Shown in pieces: positions 42,152 through 51,108 of a stretch of 64,000 nucleotides of DNA. Source of the stretch: Streptomyces endocoffeicus (lineage in GTDB: Bacteria; Actinomycetota; Actinomycetes; Streptomycetales; Streptomycetaceae); assembly GCF_016741935.1 (NCBI RefSeq), contig NZ_JAERRG010000026.1:90579-154578 (forward strand). Reading direction: 5' to 3'. The notes below the pieces were generated by a model that saw nothing but the letters and a program-made list of their open reading frames with translations, was not told the DNA's origin and made no database searches. The translations under genes and the position numbers were made by a program. How positions within the stretch are numbered: the first letter of the stretch is position 1; every line of letters starts with the position of its first letter.

Positions 42152-43486
42152 TCAGGGGTTCGTCGTCCGGCTGTGCAGCGCGGCGGCCACCGTGAACGCG
42201 GCCGCCGCGCCCAGCGCGAGGGCCAGCCAGCCGCCCGTGGCCGAGGCGTTGGCCACGACGAACAGCCCGATCGGTGGGCCGGAGGCGGTACCCAGGTTCC
42301 AGGCCAGCGACGCCAGGGCGCTCGCCCGGCCCACCGCCGCCTCGCCCGACCAGCGCAGCAGCAGCGGGTAGAAGGCGGAGGAGTACATCAGCTCGCCCGC
42401 CGCGAAGATCACCGCGAAGGCCAGCAGCAGCCCGTACCGCACGGCGGCCGGGGCCGCCTCCCCGGCCAGTGCCGCGCCCAGACCGCAGCCGAACGCCCCG
42501 GTCCACAGCACCGGACCGGCGGCCAGGCTCACGGTCTCCGGCAGCCGTTCCAGCCGGCGGCGCAGCAGCGGCTGCAGGGCGATCAGGGCGAAGGAGTTGG
42601 CCGCCACCACCGCGCTGACCCAGCCCAGCGTGACCGCCATACGGTCGTGCATCAGCAGCGGTACGGTCGCCTCGATCTGGGTGAAGCCGACGATGGCGAA
42701 GAGCGCCTGGGCCAGGATCAGCAGCGCCATCGGGCGCGCCCGCAGCAGGGTCCGATAGGTCGGCCCGGCGCCGGACGGCTTAGGTGGTGTCCGATCCCCT
42801 CCCCGCCCCTTCCCGCTACCAGGGGCTTCGCCCCTGGACCCCGTATGCGGCTCCGCCGCGTGGTCCGCCGGACCCCCCGTAGTGGGCTCGGCCCGGGGCC
42901 GTACGCCCAGGATCACCGCGATCAGCGGCAGCGCCGCCAGCCCGTTGGCCAGGTACAGCCAACGCAGCGCCCCCACCGGGGTGGCCGCGCCGTGCAGCGC
43001 GAGCCCGGCCGCGACCGAACCCAGCCCGATCCCGGCGTTGTTGACGATGTGCCGGATGGCGAAGGCCGAGCGGCGGCCGCTCTCGGGGACGGCGGTGTCC
43101 ACGATGCCCACGATCGAGGCGTAGAAGAGCCCGAAGCCCGCACCGACGCACACCCCCGAGGCGAGCACCAGCGCCACCGAACCGGCGGGTGCCAGCAGGG
43201 CGTACCCGACCGCGAGCGCCGCGCCGCCCAGCGCGCCCACCCGGTGCGGGCTGCCCCGGTCGGCCAGCGGCCCGCCGGCCAGGGCGGCGGCGAAGCTGGC
43301 CGCGGCCATCGCGATGAAGTAGCCGCCCGCCGCCCGGCCGCCGAGCCCCAGCAACTGGCTGATGTAGATCGAGGTGAACGGGAAGCACAGCCCGTTGCCC
43401 AGACTGGAGAGCAGCAGCGCGCCCATGAGCAGGCCGAAGCGGCGCCCCAGGGGCGTACGGGGCGCCGTGGCGCGTATGGCCGTCAC
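42152..43486 (-). CDS. MFS transporter
   Basis: 444 residues; the GTG overlaps the stop of the LLM oxidoreductase gene (GTGA). Twelve helices expected; motif A-like GGPLADRGSPHRVGALGG in loop 2-3. The central loop (about 200-245) is unusually long and Gly/Pro/Arg-rich, because it is encoded by a copy of the dispersed hairpin repeat. No drug-specific motif. It may export the cluster product or an intermediate. Confidence 0.87.
   Translation of the reverse strand: MTAIRATAPRTPLGRRFGLLMGALLLSSLGNGLCFPFTSIYISQLLGLGGRAAGGYFIAMAAASFAAALAGGPLADRGSPHRVGALGGAALAVGYALLAPAGSVALVLASGVCVGAGFGLFYASIVGIVDTAVPESGRRSAFAIRHIVNNAGIGLGSVAAGLALHGAATPVGALRWLYLANGLAALPLIAVILGVRPRAEPTTGGPADHAAEPHTGSRGEAPGSGKGRGGDRTPPKPSGAGPTYRTLLRARPMALLILAQALFAIVGFTQIEATVPLLMHDRMAVTLGWVSAVVAANSFALIALQPLLRRRLERLPETVSLAAGPVLWTGAFGCGLGAALAGEAAPAAVRYGLLLAFAVIFAAGELMYSSAFYPLLLRWSGEAAVGRASALASLAWNLGTASGPPIGLFVVANASATGGWLALALGAAAAFTVAAALHSRTTNP
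42794..42844. repeat. dispersed hairpin repeat inside MFS coding region
   Basis: TCCCCTCCCCGCCCCTTCCC is followed by a hairpin CCAGGGGCTTCGCCCCTGG and ACCCCG, clearly related to the 94-bp intergenic repeats. The repeat adds an in-frame stretch to the cytoplasmic loop between helices 6 and 7 of the MFS protein. Confidence 0.7.
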
Positions 43487-44265
43487 GGGGTGAGCGCGGC
43501 CCGCACCTTGAGCAGCTCCTCGACCCTGCGCAGGTCGTACGGGGCCGGGAGGGAGAGCACCACATGGACCGCCCCGGCCTCGGCGAACCCCTCGACCAGC
43601 GGCAGCTGATCCGGGTTGACCATCACCGTACGGGCCACCGCGCCCGGGTCCCGGCCGACCCGTTCGCACCACTCGTCCAGCACCCCGCTCAGCTCGCGGA
43701 ACTCGGCGACCGGGTCCTCGGAGGCCCAGCCGTACCAGTTCCACCAGTCGGCCTCGCGGGCCACCAGCTCCAGGGTGCGCCGCCGCCCGGCGCCGCCGAT
43801 CAGCAGCGGAAGCGGGCCCGCGGGGCCGGGGTTGAGCTTGGCCAGCCGCTCCTTGACGGCGGTGACGGACGCGGCGAAGGCGTCCATCCGCCCGGCCGGT
43901 CCGGGGAAGGGCAGCCCGTACTCGGCGTGCTCGGCCTCGAACCAGCCCGCGCCAAGCCCCAGCACCAGCCGCCCGCCGCTGAGCTGGTCGACAGTGCGGG
44001 CCATGTCAGCCAGCAGATGCGGATTGCGGAACGCGGTGCAGCTCACCAGCGGCCCGATGGTGGCCCGCTGGGTGTCGACCGCCATCGCGGACAGCAGCGA
44101 CCAGCACTCGAAGTGGCGCCCGGCGGGGTCGCCGGTGTGCGGCAGGAAGTGGTCCCAGGTCCACAGCGAGTCGACCCCGATGGCGTCGGCCTCCCGCCAC
44201 GCGGTGCGCAGCTCGGCGATTCCGGTGTGCTGGGGGTGGAGTTGGACGCCTACGCGCAGGGACAC
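43483..44265 (-). CDS. LLM class (F420-type) oxidoreductase
   Basis: 260 residues from the GTG preceded by AAAGGA. Luciferase-like TIM barrel: GVDSLWTWDHFLPHTG, the GPLVSCTAFRNPHLLADMARTVD strand-helix and GRLVLGLGAGWFEAEHAEYG, then PLLIGGAGRRRTLELVAREADWWN. This pattern fits F420-dependent rather than FMN enzymes. The reaction is unspecified; it could reduce or oxidise the polyketide. It forms an operon with the MFS gene. Confidence 0.88.
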   Translation of the reverse strand: MSLRVGVQLHPQHTGIAELRTAWREADAIGVDSLWTWDHFLPHTGDPAGRHFECWSLLSAMAVDTQRATIGPLVSCTAFRNPHLLADMARTVDQLSGGRLVLGLGAGWFEAEHAEYGLPFPGPAGRMDAFAASVTAVKERLAKLNPGPAGPLPLLIGGAGRRRTLELVAREADWWNWYGWASEDPVAEFRELSGVLDEWCERVGRDPGAVARTVMVNPDQLPLVEGFAEAGAVHVVLSLPAPYDLRRVEELLKVRAALTP

Positions 44266-44280
44266 GGAGGGGAATCCTTT

Positions 44281-44348
44281 CTCTTGGCGGTTCGGGCGAA
44301 AGCGCTGTGCGGCTCTCTTGGCGGTTCGAGCGAAAGCGCTGTGCGGCA
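44281..44348. repeat. 34-bp tandem duplication
   Basis: CTCTTGGCGGTTCGGGCGAA and the following 14 bases are repeated once at a 34-bp period (second copy GGTTCGAGCG), upstream of the LLM gene. Each copy carries CGAAAGCGCTGTGCGG. It may duplicate a promoter or operator half; the gap of 109 bp between the LLM gene and the dehydrogenase stop contains nothing else. Confidence 0.9.
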
Positions 44349-44374
44349 GCGCCGCGGAGGGGCGCCGCGCGCGG

Positions 44375-45391
44375 CTACGGCGTGACGACGACGCGGTAGA
44401 CGGGCGTCTCCGCGGCCTGCTTGAGCGCCTTCTCGACCTCGTCCAGCGAGTAGCGTGCCGTGACCAGCGTCTCCAGCCGCCCGGACAGCTCCCCGCCGCG
44501 CAGCAGTTCGGCGGCGGCGCGCCAGTCGTCCGGCTCATGGCTGAAGGAGCCGGTGACGGTCAGCTGGCGGCGGTGCACCTCATAGCCGGGGAGTTCGGCG
44601 GGCGGGCCGCCGGGGCCGCCGCCGTAGAGGACGATGGTGCCGCCGTCGGCGACCGCGGCGAGCGCCGTGGCGATGGCCTCCTTGGAGGCGATGGTCACGA
44701 AGACCACGTCGGCGGGCGGCAGTTGGCCGACGTCCTCGGGGGTGACGGCCGCGCCGGCGCCCGCCGCCGCGATGGCGGCCAGCCGCTGCTCGTCGCGTTC
44801 GACCACCGCGACGCCGCGGGCCTGGAGGCGCGTGGCGACGGCGAGGTGGAGATGGCCCATGTAGCCGGCGCCGATGACGGTGACCCGGTCCCCGGCGCGG
44901 AAGCCGCCGCGGCGCAGCGAGTGGACCACACAGGCCAGCGGCTCGCCCATGGCGGCGACGGCGGGGTCGGCGTCGCCGACCGACCACACCCGGGAGGCGG
45001 GCAGGGCGATGTACTCGGCGAGCCCCGCGCCCATGGTGATCGCGCCGTCCTCCCGCTTGTGCCCCTGGAGCGCGACGCAGATGGCGGTCTGGCCGCGCCG
45101 GCAGCTGCGGCAGGCGCCGCAGCGCGGCAGTCCGTCGAGGGCGACGAGGGAGCCGACGGCGGGCATGTCCTCCAGCGTGGCGGCCTTGGCGCCGATCCGC
45201 TCGACCCAGCCGGATATCTCATGTCCGGCGGCGGCGGGGTAGACCGTCATCCGCCCCGCGTAGAGATTGGCCTCCATGGTGCAGATGCCGCAGGCCGCGA
45301 TGCGTACCAGCACCTCGGAGTCACCGATGTCGGGGACGGGTATCTCTCTGGTCTCCACCTGGCCTGCCGCCGTGATGACAGCTGTCCGCAT
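44375..45391 (-). CDS. zinc-dependent alcohol dehydrogenase (MDR family)
   Basis: 338 residues; GGGGAAGG precedes the ATG. Catalytic zinc ligands: Cys in ACGICTME (about 36), His-Glu in GHEISG (about 58) and downstream Glu in MGEPLACVV; structural zinc Cys in CGACRSCRRGQTAIC (about 90). Rossmann domain VTVIGAGYMGHLHLAV. MDR enzymes oxidise alcohols or sugars with NAD(P). A tailoring or supply role in the cluster is inferred from position only. Confidence 0.9.
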   Translation of the reverse strand: MRTAVITAAGQVETREIPVPDIGDSEVLVRIAACGICTMEANLYAGRMTVYPAAAGHEISGWVERIGAKAATLEDMPAVGSLVALDGLPRCGACRSCRRGQTAICVALQGHKREDGAITMGAGLAEYIALPASRVWSVGDADPAVAAMGEPLACVVHSLRRGGFRAGDRVTVIGAGYMGHLHLAVATRLQARGVAVVERDEQRLAAIAAAGAGAAVTPEDVGQLPPADVVFVTIASKEAIATALAAVADGGTIVLYGGGPGGPPAELPGYEVHRRQLTVTGSFSHEPDDWRAAAELLRGGELSGRLETLVTARYSLDEVEKALKQAAETPVYRVVVTP

Positions 45392-45467
45392 GTGAACTGC
45401 CTTCCCCGTTTACGGATGTTGTGCCGGGAGGCTATGCCGGGGCGACGGGGGTGGCAAGGAAGAAGGA

Positions 45468-47033
45468 TCACATGCTGGATCGTGCTCCGGAAGATGTCTT
45501 GCGGAAGCCCCACCAGACGATCAGGGCTCCGGCCGCGGCGGCGGCCGCGCCGACGACGGAGGCCACGTGCATGGCGTGGACGAACCCCTGGTCGGCGATG
45601 TCCGACAGCCGGGGCAGCCGCATCTTCGCGCCGAGCAGCCGGGTGGCCTCGGGCGACTCCGCGGCGCCGTCGGCGGCACGGGACGGCAGTCCGTTCAGGC
45701 GCGGGGTGACCCGGTCGCGGTAGACGCTGACCAGGACCGAGCCGAGGACCGCCACTCCGAGGACCCCGCCGATCTGCCGCAGCGAGTTGTTGACGGCGGA
45801 GCCCGCGCCGGTCCGGTCGGCGGGGAGGATCGCCATGATGGCCTCGGTGGTGGGGGCGACGGCCGCGCCCATGCCCAGGCCCTGGAGGATGAGGAAGACC
45901 CAGAACAGCGGCAGTCCGCTGTGCTCGTCGAGGAATACGTAGGCGACGAATCCGGAGGTGGCGATCAGCATGGCCGCGGTGACGACCGGGCCCACCCCGT
46001 AGGCCCGTACGAGCTTGGCCGAGAGCGGGGCGCCCAGCAGCACGCCGAGGGCGACCGGGGCGATGGAGAGACCGCACTCCAGCGGGGTCTGGCCGTGGAC
46101 GCCCTGGAGGTAGAAGCTGGTGTAGTACATCGAGCCGTTGAGCCCGAAGAACGTGAGCATGACGGCGACGCTGGCGCCGGTGAAGCGGATGTCGCGGAAG
46201 AGCCGGACATCGAAGCTGGGGTTGGCGACGCGCAGTTCGACGAGCACGAAGACCGCGACCAGCAGCACACCCCCGGCCAGCGCGCCGACGATGGCCGGGT
46301 CGGTCCAGTCGTTGCGGTGGCCGCCCTCGATGACGCCCCAGACGATGGCGAAGAGCCCGGCGGTGGAGAGCACCACGCCCAGCGGGTCGAACTTCTGCCG
46401 CACCCGGGTCACCACACCGGGCAGGAACACGAACGATCCGGCCACGCACGCCACCACGATCGGCACGTTCACCAGGAAGACCGAACCCCACCAGAAGTGG
46501 TCGAGCAGCACTCCACTGAGCATCGGCCCGGTGGCGATCGCGATGGCACTGGAACCCGACCAGATGGCGATGGCGGTGGCCCGGTGCCGCTCGTCGAAGA
46601 CCTGGGCGATCAGGGCGAGGGTCGCGGGCATGATCAGGGCGCTGCCGATGCCCATCGCGCCGCGGGCCACGATCAGTTCGGTGGCCGAGCCGGAGTAGGC
46701 GGCCCAGACGGAGGCCGCGCCGAAGAGCACCATGCCGGTGAGGAGTAAGCGGCGGTGGCCGTAGCGGTCGGCGAGCACCCCGCCGGTGAACAGCAGCACC
46801 GCGAAGACCAGGGTGTAGGAACTGATGCTCCACTGGAGCTGATTGGGGCTGGCGCCGAGCCCCTCGGTGGGGTCGGCCAGGGTCTTGAGGGCGACGTTCA
46901 GCACGGTGTTGTCCAGCCACACCGCGAGTTGGGACAGGACGAGCACCGAAAGCGCGAGCCATTGGCGACCGGTGGGGGAGTCCGAAGGACCGGCCTGGTT
47001 GGCATCAGTGGTCGCGGTGTTCTGTGCAGCCAT
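45468..47033 (-). CDS. DHA2-type MFS drug exporter (14 TM)
   Basis: 521 residues from ATG 47033, with AAAGGCG upstream. Fourteen helices expected. Motif A GVLADRYGHRRLLL (about 85-98), motif B RGAMGIGSALIMPATLALI and motif C-like GPMLSGVLLDHFWWGSVF mark H+-drug antiporters. A codon in motif A (plus strand 46746-46748) is TTA, which links expression to bldA. It is probably the product exporter/self-resistance gene of the cluster (inference). Confidence 0.92.
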   Translation of the reverse strand: MAAQNTATTDANQAGPSDSPTGRQWLALSVLVLSQLAVWLDNTVLNVALKTLADPTEGLGASPNQLQWSISSYTLVFAVLLFTGGVLADRYGHRRLLLTGMVLFGAASVWAAYSGSATELIVARGAMGIGSALIMPATLALIAQVFDERHRATAIAIWSGSSAIAIATGPMLSGVLLDHFWWGSVFLVNVPIVVACVAGSFVFLPGVVTRVRQKFDPLGVVLSTAGLFAIVWGVIEGGHRNDWTDPAIVGALAGGVLLVAVFVLVELRVANPSFDVRLFRDIRFTGASVAVMLTFFGLNGSMYYTSFYLQGVHGQTPLECGLSIAPVALGVLLGAPLSAKLVRAYGVGPVVTAAMLIATSGFVAYVFLDEHSGLPLFWVFLILQGLGMGAAVAPTTEAIMAILPADRTGAGSAVNNSLRQIGGVLGVAVLGSVLVSVYRDRVTPRLNGLPSRAADGAAESPEATRLLGAKMRLPRLSDIADQGFVHAMHVASVVGAAAAAAGALIVWWGFRKTSSGARSSM

Positions 47034-47226
47034 GGGGGCGGCGCCTTTCGGGACCCAAGGCATGGTGGGGGGTCCGCGTCGTATGGCTAGGGATGGCGTG
47101 CTGGCTCCAGAGGAAGTTACCAATCCGTCGAGCGGAGGCGCAGCCCCTTGCCGGCACGGGGAGGTGTCGTGGCCGGAACGCGAGGGTATTTCCCGGCGGG
47201 AAGTGCCCCATAAGGAGCGATCTTCC

Positions 47227-47270
47227 TTGCCGTGTGCCAGGGGGCTCGTTAGTGTTCCCGGAAAGGGAAC
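47227..47270 (+). promoter_or_regulatory. promoter-like element and inverted repeat before LuxR3
   Basis: TTGCCG (47227-47232) and TAGTGT (47250-47255) with 17-bp spacing overlap the inverted repeat GTTCCC-GGAAA-GGGAAC (47254-47270), which would place an operator at the start point. The 344-bp interval 47034-47377 otherwise holds no gene. Confidence 0.55.
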
Positions 47271-47377
47271 GGGGGTGTCCTTTGAGCCATTTCGGAATTC
47301 AACCAAATGGGCGAGTGCCTATTGACGGATTTGACGGGGAGGTGGGCACGGGGGGCGCGGTTCGAACGGAGCCGGAC

Positions 47378-48127
47378 ATGGGTTCTGACAACCTGGAGGA
47401 GACTCTGGGCCAGGCGTTACGCCTCCTGGAGTCCGCCGTGCACCACCACCGCCGCTCCGCGCTGGCCTCGGCGTCCGCCGAACTGCCGGTGGACGGGGAG
47501 GCCGTGGCCGGGTGGGTGGCGCGGCTGGTGCTGCGCGCCGAGCGGGATGTGATCTGGAGTCTGCCGGAGGTCATGGGCGAGGACCACGCCCGGCTCGTCG
47601 GGCAGACGCTCGCCCAGCTGGCGGGCAAGGGGGTCAGGACCCGGATGCTGTGCCCGCCGGCGGTCATCCGGGGCGCGGCGTGGCAGCGTTCGGTGGGCAC
47701 CGTGACGCGCCTGGAGGTGCGCGTCTTCGAAGGGGTGCGGCAGGAGTTGGTGGTCGTGGACGGCGCGGCGGTCATCGCGCCCGACGCCTCGCCGGGCGAG
47801 CCCGGCGGCTCCCACGCCTCGATGATCCAGAACTCGACGGTGGCCGATATGCTGCACCAACTGCTGTGCGGCATGTGGGACACGGCTCAGCGCCCGATGC
47901 GGCCGCTGTCGTTCGAGGGCGGTGCGCGCGGCCGGGTGCTGCGCGAGGTGCTGACGCTGATGGCGGAGGGCTACAAGGACGACGCCGCGGCGCGCAAACT
48001 CGGCCTTTCGGTGCGTACCTACCGTCGCTATGTGGCCGACATCATGCGGGACCTGCAAGTCGAATCGCGGTTCCAGGCCGGAGTGCGCGCCGTGCGCGCC
48101 GGGCTGATGGAGTCCGACCCCGACTAG
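47378..48127 (+). CDS. LuxR-type cluster regulator 3
   Basis: 249 residues; GGAG 6 nt before the ATG. N-terminal effector domain as in LuxR1/2 (LRLLESAVHHHRRSAL, then RAERDVIWSLPEVMGEDHARLV and VVDGAAVIAPD). C-terminal HTH KDDAAARKLGLSVRTYRRYVADIMRDL. Codon 47417-47419 is TTA, so a second bldA checkpoint exists. It lies immediately upstream of the PKS operon promoter and is the best candidate for its direct activator (inference). Confidence 0.88.
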   Translation: MGSDNLEETLGQALRLLESAVHHHRRSALASASAELPVDGEAVAGWVARLVLRAERDVIWSLPEVMGEDHARLVGQTLAQLAGKGVRTRMLCPPAVIRGAAWQRSVGTVTRLEVRVFEGVRQELVVVDGAAVIAPDASPGEPGGSHASMIQNSTVADMLHQLLCGMWDTAQRPMRPLSFEGGARGRVLREVLTLMAEGYKDDAAARKLGLSVRTYRRYVADIMRDLQVESRFQAGVRAVRAGLMESDPD

Positions 48128-48146
48128 GGTCCGTCAGAAGGACCCT
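48126..48146 (+). terminator. weak terminator hairpin after LuxR3
   Basis: AGGGTCC / GGACCCT arms around a 7-nt loop, overlapping the stop codon of LuxR3. Short, but G/C-rich. Confidence 0.5.
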
Positions 48147-48353
48147 GGGGCGGGCCGTCGCACCGGGAAGGCAGCCGGGTTGTTGGCGGTTTGAACGTTA
48201 TTGGCACGCTTCTGTCCACCGGCGACCTGGCAGCTTCCTGCAGATTCCATCTTCTGACCGCGGGGTAACCGGCTGCCGTCTGCAGCTTTATGACACGCCG
48301 ACTAGTCGAACGCTGGTGTTCATCGGGTGCGTGACAGCTAGTGGACTCTGGGG

Positions 48354-48382
48354 TTGTCCCCTCCCGGACCGGCGCCTAGCGT
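48354..48382 (+). promoter_or_regulatory. promoter of the PKS operon
   Basis: TTGTCC (48354-48359) and TAGCGT (48377-48382) with 17-bp spacing, 51 bp before the first ACP gene. Upstream, the palindrome CGACTAGTCG (48299-48308) and two CTGCAG sites could bind the LuxR regulators. The interval 48128-48433 contains no gene. Confidence 0.6.
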
Positions 48383-48433
48383 CAGCGGAAGCTTCGTCGC
48401 TTTGCCCATGCCCGAAAATGGAGGTGCGCGGTA

Positions 48434-48685
48434 ATGACCGCCATCGTCGAAGAGCGTCGTGAAACCATCAAGGAAATCGTCACCGATATTCTTGAGATCG
48501 ACCCCGACGAGGTCACCGAGACCAGTCTCTTCAAAGAAGAGCATGACGCGGATTCACTGCGTGCCATTGAAATACTCGCGGCATTGGAGAAAACCTTCAA
48601 CATTGTCATAGACCAGTCCGAACTCAGCCGGATGGTAAACCTCCGGGGCGTCTATGAGGTTGTCTCCGACGCGGCGGGCTGGTGA
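48434..48685 (+). CDS. acyl carrier protein 1
   Basis: 83 residues; GGAGG upstream of the ATG. Four-helix ACP with phosphopantetheine Ser41 in HDADSLRAIEI (family DSL motif) and an acidic surface. It opens the operon and probably carries the growing chain or the starter. The other ACP gene is 11.5 kb downstream in the same operon, and their sequences are quite different. Confidence 0.93.
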   Translation: MTAIVEERRETIKEIVTDILEIDPDEVTETSLFKEEHDADSLRAIEILAALEKTFNIVIDQSELSRMVNLRGVYEVVSDAAGW

Positions 48686-48724
48686 CCGCCGGATCCTGGC
48701 GGACTCCTCGGAAGGCAGGGCGAA

Positions 48725-49966
48725 ATGCGTGGTGAGCCGGGTCGTAGGGTCGTTGTCACCGGCCTCGGGGCGGTGTCCGGCATCGGCATCGGCGCGGCGG
48801 AATTCCTCGCCGGACTGCGCGCCGGGAAGAGCGCGGCGGGGCCCATCACCGCGTTCGACACGGAGGGCTTCGACCGCTCTACGGCGTGTGAGGTCAAGGA
48901 TTTCGAGCCGGACCGGTGGATTCGAAATCTCGATGTGCGGACGCTGGGCCGGGCGAGCCGGTTCTCGGTCGCGGCGGCCCGTATGGCGGTGGCCGACGCC
49001 GGATTCCCCGAGCCGGAGAGCGCGCTGCGCGACATCCCCTGTCTGATCTCCGTCGGCACGACCGACGGCGAGTCCAGGGACCTGGACCATCTGGTCGAGG
49101 AGGAAGTGGACCTGGGGCCCGAGCGGATGGATCCCACGGTCGCCCGGCGGGTGCCCGCGGGACGGCTGTCGAGCTCGATCGCCCAGGAGTTCGGCCTCAC
49201 CCGCGCCGAGGCGGTCACCCTCCCCACCGCGTGCGCCGCCGGGAACTACGCGGTCGGCTACGGCTACGACGCCATCCGCGGCGGGGACGTGGACGTGGCG
49301 CTGTGCGGCGGGGCCGACGCGCTGTGCCGCAAGACCTTCACCGGCTTCTACCGCCTGGGCACCATCGCCCCCGAGCGCTGTCAGCCCTTCGACAAGGACC
49401 GCAAGGGCATCCTGACCGGCGAGGGCGCGGGCATCCTGGTGCTGGAGAGCCTGGAGTCGGCGCTGGCCCGCGGCGCCCGTATCTACGCCGAGGTGCTCGG
49501 CTACGGCCTCAACTGCGACGCGGACCACCCCGTGGCCCCCAACCAGGACAGCGTGGTCCGCTGTATGCGGCTCGCCCTGGAGAACGCCCGGGTCAAGCCG
49601 GACGAGGTCGACTTCATCTCCGCGCACGGCACCGGCACCAAGGCCAACGACATCACCGAGGCCCGCGCCATCCGCCAGGTCTTCGGGGACACCGCCCCGC
49701 CGCGCACGGTCTCCATCAAGTCGATGATCGGCCATTCCATGGGCGCCGCCGGGGCCCTGGCCTCGATCGCCTGCTCCCTCGCGCTCACCGAGGGCTTCAT
49801 CCCGCCGACCATCAACCATGACCACACCGACCCCGAGTGCGGTCTGGACTGTGTCCCCAACCAGGCCGTGACAGCGGACCTGAAGGTGGTCCAGAACAAC
49901 GGGCTGGCCTTCGGCGGCAACAACGCCGTCGTCATCTTCGGCAAGGCCCGAGCGGACTGGTCATGA
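48725..49966 (+). CDS. ketosynthase 1 (active, KS-alpha-like)
   Basis: 413 residues, ATG start. Thiolase fold with complete Cys-His-His triad: Cys170 in LPTACAAGN, His301 in SAHGTGT and His337 in IGHSMGAAG. Condenses malonyl-ACP with the acyl chain. Closest in style to FabF/type II PKS KS-alpha. The stop overlaps the start of KS2 (ATGA). Probably works with one of the Cys-less partners. Confidence 0.95.
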   Translation: MRGEPGRRVVVTGLGAVSGIGIGAAEFLAGLRAGKSAAGPITAFDTEGFDRSTACEVKDFEPDRWIRNLDVRTLGRASRFSVAAARMAVADAGFPEPESALRDIPCLISVGTTDGESRDLDHLVEEEVDLGPERMDPTVARRVPAGRLSSSIAQEFGLTRAEAVTLPTACAAGNYAVGYGYDAIRGGDVDVALCGGADALCRKTFTGFYRLGTIAPERCQPFDKDRKGILTGEGAGILVLESLESALARGARIYAEVLGYGLNCDADHPVAPNQDSVVRCMRLALENARVKPDEVDFISAHGTGTKANDITEARAIRQVFGDTAPPRTVSIKSMIGHSMGAAGALASIACSLALTEGFIPPTINHDHTDPECGLDCVPNQAVTADLKVVQNNGLAFGGNNAVVIFGKARADWS

Positions 49967-51108
49967 GCCAGCTGGTGACGGGCGCGGGCGCGGTGGCGAG
50001 CGTGGGCGACGGCGTCGACGAGGTCTTCCGGGCCCTGTGCGCGGGCACCAGCGGACTCGGCGAACTGCGCGGCTTCGACCGGGAGCGGTACCGGACCCGG
50101 CACGCCTACGAGATCGACGACCGCCCCGCGCCCGGCACCGACCTCCCGGGCCGCGCCACCGACTGGCTGCTGCGCGCGGTCGGCGAGGCCGCGGCCCAGG
50201 CGGGGCTCGGCGAGGACCTGAGCGAGGTGCCCGTCCTCATCGGCACCGGGCTGCGGGAACTGCGTTCGGCCGAGCTCGCGTGGCGCGACGGCACCCCTTT
50301 CGACATCGGTCGGCTGCACTTCGGTACCGCGCTGCGCGAACGTTTCGGCGCGGTCCGCACCCACACCTTCTCGGGGGCCTGCTCGGCCTCCCTCTACGCG
50401 CTCGCACTCGCCGCCGACCTGCTGGCCACGGGCGCCGAGGACACTGTCGTGGTGGCCGGAGTCGACACCCTCACCGAGTCGATGTACGGGCTGCTGGACC
50501 GCGTCAACAGCGAACCCCCCGACCGCGTCCGGCCGTTCGACCGGGACCGCCGCGGGGTGCTCATGGGCGACGGCGCGGCCGCCGTGGTGCTGCGCCGGGA
50601 GGAGCCCGGCGCCGAGGGCCGCGCGCTCGGCCGGGTGCGCGCCGTCAGCATGAACTGCGACGCGAACCATGTGACCGCCCCCGACCCCCAGGGCATCGCG
50701 CGGGCGGTGTACGAGGCGCAGTGGCGGGCGGACGTCAAACCCGGCGACATCGACCTGGTGCTGCTGCACGGGACCGGCACCCAGCTGAACGACGCCGCCG
50801 AGGCGGCCGCCATCGCCGAGGTCTTCGGCCGCGAGGTCAGCGGGCCCCTGATGACCGCCATAAAGTGCATGACCGGCCACACCTCGGGCGGCTCCGGGCT
50901 GCTCAGCCTCATCGTCGCGCTGGAGTCCCTGGCCTCCGGCCGGGTGCCGCCCACTCTGGGCCTGGCCGAACCGCTGCCCGAGGCCGAGGCGTTCCGCTTC
51001 GTCCGGGAGGAGGCGCGGGAGGACGGGGATCTGCGGGTCGCGCAGATCGACGCGTTCGGCTTCGGCGGGGTCAACGCGGTCGCCATCGTCGAGAGGGCCG
51101 GCCGATGA
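49963..51108 (+). CDS. ketosynthase 2 (active)
   Basis: 381 residues, ATG overlapping the KS1 stop. Triad: Cys140 in SGACSASLYA, His269 in LHGTGTQLND and His306 in TGHTSGGSG. Shorter than KS1, with a trimmed N-terminal part. Coupled to KS3, which lacks the Cys, so the two are candidates for a heterodimer. Different specificity from KS1 and KS4 is likely but unproven. Confidence 0.92.
   Translation: MSQLVTGAGAVASVGDGVDEVFRALCAGTSGLGELRGFDRERYRTRHAYEIDDRPAPGTDLPGRATDWLLRAVGEAAAQAGLGEDLSEVPVLIGTGLRELRSAELAWRDGTPFDIGRLHFGTALRERFGAVRTHTFSGACSASLYALALAADLLATGAEDTVVVAGVDTLTESMYGLLDRVNSEPPDRVRPFDRDRRGVLMGDGAAAVVLRREEPGAEGRALGRVRAVSMNCDANHVTAPDPQGIARAVYEAQWRADVKPGDIDLVLLHGTGTQLNDAAEAAAIAEVFGREVSGPLMTAIKCMTGHTSGGSGLLSLIVALESLASGRVPPTLGLAEPLPEAEAFRFVREEAREDGDLRVAQIDAFGFGGVNAVAIVERAGR

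Noticed and set aside
43483..44265. SsuD-type alkanesulfonate monooxygenase next to a sulfonate transporter
   Set aside because: The LLM sequence follows the F420-dependent pattern rather than SsuD; the sulfonate link would be forced.
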